NCBI GenBank assembly: GCA_002317435.1
Contig: DCIQ01000183.1
Coordinates: forward strand, 1-11,255
Length of the DNA: 11,255 nucleotides
From: Bacteroidales bacterium UBA1722
GTDB lineage: Bacteria; Bacteroidota; Bacteroidia; Bacteroidales; UBA932
Reading direction: 5' to 3'
Positions 6,781 through 11,255 of this stretch are shown here, one piece after another; the stretch's first letter is position 1; every line of letters starts with the position of its first letter. Both the position numbers and the translations under genes were made by a program. The notes below the pieces were generated by a model. The model was not told the DNA's origin, did not search any database, and was given only the letters and a program-made list of their open reading frames with translations.

Positions 6781-8304
6781 CTATTCCCGGGTAATCTTGA
6801 TATCCCAGGAGATATTGTTATTCAGACTTCGGATGACTCTTACGGCTGATTCGTATGCGGATTCCATATATCCGCCCTTTCCTTTGAATTTTTCCAGAAA
6901 ACTGATTCCATAATAGGAGTCTCCGGCATACATTTGCCAGATGCCCTGGAGGTACTCCAGATACTCCCCGGCCCTGGAATCTATCCGGTCGGAAGAGAGA
7001 CATTTGCTTATGTATTGAGATGCCTCATTGTACTTCCCCATTCTTATGAGGCTGACTGCGGCATTTATATTCGCATATATATCCTGAGGAAATCTCTCTG
7101 CGCTGGACAGGAGGATGTTTCTCCAGGAGTCCGTATCATAAGGGAACCTTTTGGCGATTAACCAGAAATCATACGGATGGAGCAGCCGGATATCCTTGTT
7201 GAATGCTTCCCAAATCTGGGAGTCGGATATAAATGGCTCGACTTCATACCTTATGGTACATACGAAACGATCCAGTCCGGGGAAACAGTATTCTTTCAAA
7301 TCGGCATATATTTCCGGATGGCGGTCCTTGATGACGGATTTTATTTTGTCCCGGTCCGTATTGCCACCGAACAATGTATCCAATGATACAGGATTCCAAT
7401 AATATGTTTTTTTCAGCCAATTTGTCATTCCGTTCCAATCTTCCCCGTGCGGGATGAATTCGGCAGAATTCAGATGACGGACTCCGGAAGAGGAAAGATA
7501 CTGTCTGAGTGAAGAGAGACGGGCTTCCGTGATTCTGTCGTTCTGGCTGGAATACCCATCGGGTGATGTCCAGCCGTCTATCCGTATGTCGTGCAGGGTG
7601 ACGCTCGGATCATCGAGCAGGGATGTGATTTCGGAGCAGAACAGCGTGAGGGCGCTGTTGTTGTCACCCAGAGACGGTATGATGGATTGACCTTCCTGAT
7701 TGTATTCCAGATATAGCGGGAAAGAGTATTCCATTATTCTGGATGTGTCTTTATCAGGTTCCACCGGACTAAGTTCGCACCTGAAGGATATGCGGTCCGG
7801 GAATGTAGCTTTCGCCACATTTATGAGACGGTCCGTCTGGCATCTGTTCTTCCATTTCCACTCCGAAGAGAGAATGGATATGGTACACATGTTCATCCAC
7901 TCTTCTTTTGGAACTATGTCTTCCACCACCACGATATCGTTTACCTGTCCGGATATCAGCTTTAGTTCGCGTTCTGTTCCCGATGCAGGAAGATTTCCCG
8001 AACGCACGGTCGTGACTCCTTTATCCGTTACGGCGTGATAAATCGAAACAGGACGCAGGAGAATCATATGCACACCGTTTGAAATACGTGGCTGGAGTAC
8101 ATAGGCGGACTTGGGAGCCACATGACTGTCGTGGAAAACATAGAACAGACGCACGATTACACTGTCGCCCCGGGAATACATATCCACCTTGTCGACAGAC
8201 CATTTTATACGGGACTCTATATTATTAGCTGATGATACCGGCCCCGAAAACATCAAGGCGGCAGACAACAGACTGATAAAGGCAAGTGCGCTCTTTCCTT
8301 TCAT
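6781..8304 (-). CDS. DUF3868-like/OmpA-like/TPR protein, first gene of the pilus operon
   Basis: A 507-residue protein with a cleavable Sec signal (MKGKSALAFISLL..., probable cleavage near residue 26 after SSA). Unlike the next six operon genes except the barrel, it has no lipobox. Residues about 30-150 form a beta-rich domain resembling DUF3868. An OmpA-like segment follows with IRIDGWTSPDG (240-250; SPDG at 247-250) and ARLSSLRQYL (261-270). Further landmarks are EDWN (288-291), YADLKEYCFPGLDR (333-346) and a TPR-like helical stretch (about 390-473), all in the same order as in the 667-residue paralogue. ATG at 8304 is preferred; the two-residue longer reading begins with TTG. It is separated from the upstream sugar-enzyme block by a terminator and preceded by a candidate promoter, so it should lead the operon. 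DUF3868 genes are often neighbours of DUF3575 genes in Bacteroidetes pilus loci, which supports the call. Exact function unknown. Confidence 0.68.
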   Translation of the reverse strand: MKGKSALAFISLLSAALMFSGPVSSANNIESRIKWSVDKVDMYSRGDSVIVRLFYVFHDSHVAPKSAYVLQPRISNGVHMILLRPVSIYHAVTDKGVTTVRSGNLPASGTERELKLISGQVNDIVVVEDIVPKEEWMNMCTISILSSEWKWKNRCQTDRLINVAKATFPDRISFRCELSPVEPDKDTSRIMEYSFPLYLEYNQEGQSIIPSLGDNNSALTLFCSEITSLLDDPSVTLHDIRIDGWTSPDGYSSQNDRITEARLSSLRQYLSSSGVRHLNSAEFIPHGEDWNGMTNWLKKTYYWNPVSLDTLFGGNTDRDKIKSVIKDRHPEIYADLKEYCFPGLDRFVCTIRYEVEPFISDSQIWEAFNKDIRLLHPYDFWLIAKRFPYDTDSWRNILLSSAERFPQDIYANINAAVSLIRMGKYNEASQYISKCLSSDRIDSRAGEYLEYLQGIWQMYAGDSYYGISFLEKFKGKGGYMESAYESAVRVIRSLNNNISWDIKITRE

Positions 8305-8324
8305 AATCAATCAAATAATTTGCG

Positions 8325-8354
8325 CGAAAATAATACAATATTTACAAAATCAAA
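8325..8354 (-). promoter_or_regulatory. Candidate promoter of the pilus operon
   Basis: On the minus strand a TTTG (-33 type, 8351-8354) is followed after 18 bp by TATTTTCG (8325-8332), one mismatch from the Bacteroidetes -7 consensus TAnnTTTG. The usual spacer is 19-21 bp, so the fit is fair, not strong. Transcription would begin near 8318, within a small palindrome CAAATAATTTG (8312-8322), leaving a leader of about 15 nt. The TTTG lies at the end of the T-run of the preceding terminator. No long flanking inverted repeats of the kind used for invertible promoters are seen. Confidence 0.35.
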
Positions 8355-8392
8355 AAAAAATGGATGACTCGGGACAGAACCATCCATTTTTT
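8352..8392 (-). terminator. Intrinsic terminator after the sugar-enzyme block
   Basis: A 12-bp perfect inverted repeat (AAAAAATGGATG at 8355-8366 and CATCCATTTTTT at 8381-8392) encloses a 14-nt loop. On the minus strand TGGATG...CATCCA is followed by nine T residues, the classic rho-independent form, 51 bp after the stop codon of the TIM-barrel gene. The A-run on the other flank would also give a T-tract on the plus strand, but no convergent gene is present. It separates the sugar-enzyme block from the pilus operon. Confidence 0.82.
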
Positions 8393-8443
8393 CCAATGCA
8401 TACATCAGTTTATAGGGTATTTGACAGTGACATAAAATGACCT

Positions 8444-9358
8444 CTATGCCATCTCCCACTGACGCCGGATGAGTTCCACTGCTGCAGTGACTGTGGCGGC
8501 CCGGTCTTCGCTCCTGAGTCCGCATTCGAAACTTACATAATGTGGATAGTTTATCTCCTTCAGGGCACGGAAACCATCCACATAGCAGTCGCGTTCACCG
8601 TCTTCACCGGGGGTCTTGCGCTCCCCGCGGCTTGCGATGTGTACATGCTGGAGATACTTTCCGGCAGCGATGAAAGCGGCATAGTCTGATGTCTCTTCCA
8701 TCATGTGCCAGAAGTCACCCATACATTTTACCCCTTCGCTGTCTGCCTCACGGCAGAGGGCGGCTGCATCCGAAACCTGACGGAGGAAGAATGCCTCCCC
8801 GCGGTTCAGAGGTTCGAGGATTACGGTAGTGCCGCAGGAGATAGCGTATTCGCCAAGTTCGTGAAGCTGTTCCGTCAGCCATTTGCGGGTCTCGAGAGTA
8901 TGTGGTCTGCAGGGGGTCTGGCCATTGAAAGCCGGTACCATTATGACGCCTGTCGAACCGAGTTCTCCGGCAGCTGCGAGAATGCGGCGGTATGTCTCGT
9001 CGAACTGTGCCTTTTCGGCATGATCTTCAGCGAGGATGAAACCGTCGAATCCGGCGCAGATGGCTGAAATTTTGATATCCCTTCCGTCGAGGGCCTTCTT
9101 GAATTCATCCACGCGGTCGGCGAGGTCTCTGCCTCCGGGTTCCAGACCGGTAACACCGAGCTCTTCCATGAAATCGAGTCTCTGGGAGAGGGTCTCTCCG
9201 GGAGCGGTCCATTCCTGGAATGAGATGTTGAGTTTTGTCTCCGGTTTCTTCGCTTCCTCAGTCTGCTTGGGGCAGCAGGAAGAAATAAGGGGACTTGAAG
9301 CCAGTGCCAGGGCGGTGCCTGACACTGCTGATGTCTTCAAAAAATTTCTTCTGTTCAT
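8444..9358 (-). CDS. Exported TIM-barrel sugar isomerase/epimerase-like protein (AP endonuclease family 2 fold)
   Basis: A 304-residue protein with a twin-arginine signal (MNRRNFLKTS) and SSCC at 26-29 as a lipobox-like end, so it is probably a Tat-exported lipoprotein. The rest is the xylose isomerase-like TIM barrel. Expected metal ligands are visible: E182 in LEPLN, D215 and H218 in GDFWHM, H240 in QHVHIAS and E278 in SFECG. Such proteins isomerise, epimerise or eliminate on free or oxidised sugars using a divalent metal; the substrate here is unknown. ATG at 9358 is chosen because it begins the Tat motif, follows the oxidoreductase stop codon by one base (TAA-T-ATG) and has AAGGAG 12 bp upstream. 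A GTG-initiated reading from 9379 would overlap the upstream gene. The one-base junction suggests translational coupling and joint function with the oxidoreductase. Confidence 0.85.
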   Translation of the reverse strand: MNRRNFLKTSAVSGTALALASSPLISSCCPKQTEEAKKPETKLNISFQEWTAPGETLSQRLDFMEELGVTGLEPGGRDLADRVDEFKKALDGRDIKISAICAGFDGFILAEDHAEKAQFDETYRRILAAAGELGSTGVIMVPAFNGQTPCRPHTLETRKWLTEQLHELGEYAISCGTTVILEPLNRGEAFFLRQVSDAAALCREADSEGVKCMGDFWHMMEETSDYAAFIAAGKYLQHVHIASRGERKTPGEDGERDCYVDGFRALKEINYPHYVSFECGLRSEDRAATVTAAVELIRRQWEMA

Positions 9359-9359
9359 A

Positions 9360-10706
9360 TTATTTCTGTTCTCCTTCACCGGGTATCGCTACTCCGTATT
9401 TGTTCAGGTCGAGGGGACCGAGTTTCAATTCTTCGGGCATATAGTCGAGTGGCGAAGCACTTATCTCATCCCATTCCATTACTTTACCGGTGTACGCGGA
9501 TTCGCGTGCCATTACGGCTGCCAAAGTGGAGACGGCAGTCTGGGGAGCCTCGTCGTGCATTTCACCTCTGCGGATATGGTTTACCCAGTCAACATGTTCG
9601 AGAACATAGGGATTATGCTGGGTGAAAGCGGCCTGTGCAGCTTCCTCGTCGTATTTCCAGAGGAGATTTCCCTGATAGTCACGGATTTCCTGCGTTTCGC
9701 TGTTCCAGTAACCTTTAGTGCCGCGGATTTCTTCATGAACTGAAGTGTCGGTTCCGTCTATCTGGCGGCACATGCTGTGGAGATGAACGCCGTTTTCGAA
9801 TTCGAAGTCGGTACTGAACATATCATACTGATCACCTGTCACACGGCGGTGGCGGGCACCGAAACTTGTGGCCTTGAGGGGCTTCATACCCGACATCCAG
9901 GTGAAAACGTCGATATTGTGGACATGCTGTTCCACGATATGGTCGCCCGAGAGCCATTTCCAGTTCACCCAGTCACGGATGTTCCATTCCATATCGCTCC
10001 ATCCGGCCTGACGTTCGCGGTACCAGAGCATATTCTGGTTCCAATATACGTTACCTCCGGTGATGTTTCCGATGATGCCTGCCTGAATCTGTTTGTTCGC
10101 TTCCACGTAGGGGCGCTGATGGCGGCGCTGGGTACCGGTGATTACGCAGAGACCTTTCGCTTCAGCCACTTTCGCCGCCGCCATACAGGTGCGGTATCCC
10201 TTCGGGTCCACGAAGATAGGTTTTTCGAGGAAGGCATGAACGCCCTTTTCGGCTGCATACTGGAAGTGATAGGGGCGGAAGTTGGGAGGAGTGGTGAGGA
10301 TAACCATATCCACCATATCTATTACGTTTTTGTAAGCATCGAAACCTACGAAACAGTTTTCGTCGGGAACATCCTGATTCCAGTTCTTCTTTATGGTGGC
10401 TCTGCAACTTTCCAGTCTGTCTGCGAAAACGTCGCCGTAAGCGGTTACCGTTATGCCGTCGGCAGCTTCGAGAAGATTTTCAAGAGCGCCGGTACCGCGT
10501 CCTCCGCATCCTACGAGGCCGACTTTAAGCTCCTTTCCGTCGGCGGCCTTGTCGGGCAGTTCGGGAGAATAGTAGTCTCCCACGTTTTTCAGGGGTGTAA
10601 CAGTAGATTTTTTTCCGCCGCAAGAGGCGAGTCCGATAACACCTGCGGTGCCGAGAACGGCTGATGCGCACAGGAATTTTCTTCTGTCGAATTTATGGTT
10701 GCTCAT
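9360..10706 (-). CDS. Tat-exported Gfo/Idh/MocA family oxidoreductase
   Basis: A 448-residue protein with a twin-arginine motif (DRRKFLC, 7-13) and lipobox LASC (lipid Cys 29), predicting a folded, cofactor-loaded lipoprotein outside the cytoplasm. The Rossmann NAD(P)-binding loop is GLVGCGGRG at 63-71, followed by an acidic residue after the second strand (D92). The family signature EKP is at 161-163 with catalytic-type Lys 162. H261 and H263 in EQHVHNIDVF lie in the usual catalytic helix of the C-terminal domain. Family members oxidise, reduce or, with tightly bound NAD, transiently oxidise sugars and inositols; GH109 glycosidases also use this fold, so a glycosidase is not excluded. It begins 24 bp after the SUMF1-fold gene and ends one base before the TIM-barrel gene. 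Length is typical for the exported Bacteroidetes subgroup. Confidence 0.9.
   Translation of the reverse strand: MSNHKFDRRKFLCASAVLGTAGVIGLASCGGKKSTVTPLKNVGDYYSPELPDKAADGKELKVGLVGCGGRGTGALENLLEAADGITVTAYGDVFADRLESCRATIKKNWNQDVPDENCFVGFDAYKNVIDMVDMVILTTPPNFRPYHFQYAAEKGVHAFLEKPIFVDPKGYRTCMAAAKVAEAKGLCVITGTQRRHQRPYVEANKQIQAGIIGNITGGNVYWNQNMLWYRERQAGWSDMEWNIRDWVNWKWLSGDHIVEQHVHNIDVFTWMSGMKPLKATSFGARHRRVTGDQYDMFSTDFEFENGVHLHSMCRQIDGTDTSVHEEIRGTKGYWNSETQEIRDYQGNLLWKYDEEAAQAAFTQHNPYVLEHVDWVNHIRRGEMHDEAPQTAVSTLAAVMARESAYTGKVMEWDEISASPLDYMPEELKLGPLDLNKYGVAIPGEGEQK
9371..9376 (-). promoter_or_regulatory. Shine-Dalgarno site of the TIM-barrel gene
   Basis: AAGGAG on the minus strand, 12 bp before the ATG at 9358 and inside the last codons of the oxidoreductase gene. 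The spacing is rather long, but it supports this ATG over the upstream in-frame GTG at 9379, which would begin before the site. Confidence 0.4.
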
Positions 10707-10730
10707 ATCGCTAAATATTAAAAGAGTAAG

Positions 10731-11255
10731 TTATTTCAATTCTTCGGGCACTTCGCACACTATACGGAATCCGATTCCCTTGATATCCGAATACCACCAG
10801 ATACTTTTGGGTTTCTGAGGATCGGTCCGGAGCCATCTGTCGTGTTCAGTATGTGCTCTGGCCGCACTTCGGAGCATCGACGCGTCATCTCCGAAATATC
10901 CTCCGCGCACCACGTGTTCCGTCCCTTCCGAAGGTCCCTTGGGGTCCGTGGCTCCGTCTCCGGCTTGCCGATAGGCATCTTCTGCATACCAGTCGGAACA
11001 GTATTCCATCACATTTCCGTACATGTTCTTCAGCCCGAACGGATTCGCCGCCACCTTGGCGGGTTCGGCAGTGCGGTTCCGGCTATTGTTCACATAGATG
11101 GCGAAATGGTTTATCTCCGCGGTGTCAGGTTTGAAAATACCTTTCATAAAACCTTCGTTGGACAGTTTTTTGGGGTCTCCTCCGAAGAAATACGGAGTCT
11201 GTGAACCTGCTCGCGCCGCATATTCCCATTCCGCTTCCGTGGGGAGGCGGTAAGT
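10731..11255 (-). CDS. FGE/SUMF1-fold protein, C-terminal 174 residues (cut by window edge), lacking the catalytic cysteines
   Basis: The open frame continues to the right edge, so the true start is outside the window. The first visible residues, YRLPTEAEWEYAARAG, are the hallmark of the formylglycine-generating enzyme (FGE-sulfatase/SUMF1) domain. GNVMEYCSDWY, HVVRGGYF and the final GFRIV follow in the expected order. In true FGE a pair of redox cysteines sits just after the RGGS-like block; here that stretch reads GDDASMLRSAARAH and has none. So it is unlikely to make formylglycine and is better seen as a fold relative of unknown function. In other SUMF1-fold proteins the domain serves in gliding and secretion complexes (GldK) or other enzymes. 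It is 24 bp upstream of the exported oxidoreductase and probably belongs to the same transcript. Confidence 0.88.
   Translation of the reverse strand, partial: TYRLPTEAEWEYAARAGSQTPYFFGGDPKKLSNEGFMKGIFKPDTAEINHFAIYVNNSRNRTAEPAKVAANPFGLKNMYGNVMEYCSDWYAEDAYRQAGDGATDPKGPSEGTEHVVRGGYFGDDASMLRSAARAHTEHDRWLRTDPQKPKSIWWYSDIKGIGFRIVCEVPEELK

Noticed and set aside
8305..8310. Upstream TTG start of the DUF3868-like gene, and the similar TTG at 4131 and GTG at 9379
   Set aside because: In each case an ATG a few codons later begins a well-formed signal peptide or Tat motif, and the GTG extension would overlap the preceding gene.
8327..8345. A/T-rich partial inverted repeat (AAATA and TATTT) near the pilus promoter
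   Set aside because: Five-base arms in low-complexity A/T sequence are expected by chance.
8305..8443. Possible invertible (phase-variable) promoter of the pilus operon
   Set aside because: Bacteroides surface loci often have promoters flanked by inverted repeats of about 15-30 bp. The only long inverted repeat here is the terminator hairpin with a 14-nt loop, too small to enclose a promoter, and no invertase gene is visible.
9036..9743. Plus-strand open frame of 235 codons spanning the TIM-barrel/oxidoreductase junction
   Set aside because: It covers parts of two well-supported opposite-strand genes and its product is low-complexity and featureless.
9777..10664. Long open frame on the plus strand (295 codons) opposite the Gfo/Idh/MocA gene
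   Set aside because: It is antisense to a gene with clear family motifs across its whole length, its product shows no recognisable domain or signal, and long antisense frames are common at this base composition.
1..11255. tRNA, rRNA, CRISPR repeats, insertion sequences, attachment sites
   Set aside because: Reading both strands showed no tandem spaced repeats, no transposase or integrase motifs and no RNA-gene-like segments; nearly all the sequence is accounted for by minus-strand genes.

Overview
The window looks like a chromosomal segment of a Bacteroidota bacterium, most likely a member of Bacteroidales from a gut or oral setting. The grounds are the FimA/Mfa-type (type V) pilus proteins, the DUF3575/DUF3868 partner proteins, the abundance of short lipoprotein signal peptides, A/T-rich start regions with few Shine-Dalgarno sites, and -7 promoter boxes of the Bacteroidetes TAnnTTTG type. 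The genus cannot be fixed from the sequence alone. All eleven supported genes lie on the minus strand, so the biological order runs from the right edge to the left edge.

Region 1 (11255 to 8444, read leftward) is a tight three-gene block. It holds the C-terminal part of an FGE/SUMF1-fold protein without the catalytic cysteine pair, a twin-arginine, lipobox-bearing Gfo/Idh/MocA oxidoreductase, and a twin-arginine TIM-barrel sugar isomerase/epimerase-like protein. The last two are separated by a single base. A strong intrinsic terminator at about 8352-8392 ends the block. It resembles the exported oxidoreductase plus TIM-barrel pairs that Bacteroidetes use on sugars or glycosides, but the substrate cannot be read from the sequence.

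Region 2 (8304 to 365, read leftward) is a seven-gene operon for a type V (FimA/Mfa-like) pilus. The order is: a DUF3868-like/OmpA-like/TPR protein with a Sec signal; a DUF3575 beta-barrel-like protein; a large lipoprotein that repeats the OmpA-like/TPR plan of the first gene; two paralogous pilin-like lipoproteins; a FimB/Mfa2-family lipoprotein (anchor candidate); and a DUF4906-type lipoprotein (tip or accessory candidate). Gaps are 8 to 55 bp and the last two genes overlap by 29 bp, so co-transcription from a promoter just upstream of 8304 is likely. The inferred division of labour is that the first three genes make an envelope-spanning platform or biogenesis module and the last four make the fibre.

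Region 3 (301 to 1) is the first 100 codons of a lipoprotein alpha-L-arabinofuranosidase (GH51). It has its own good -7 box (TATCTTTG) in the 63-bp gap after the pilus operon.

There are no RNA genes, CRISPR arrays, insertion sequences or recognisable mobile elements. No stretch longer than about 140 bp lacks a gene. The most notable points are the duplicated OmpA-like/TPR proteins in one pilus operon, the cysteine-rich DUF4906 protein, the CPxCG knuckle in the DUF3575 protein, and the cysteine-less SUMF1 protein beside exported sugar enzymes.
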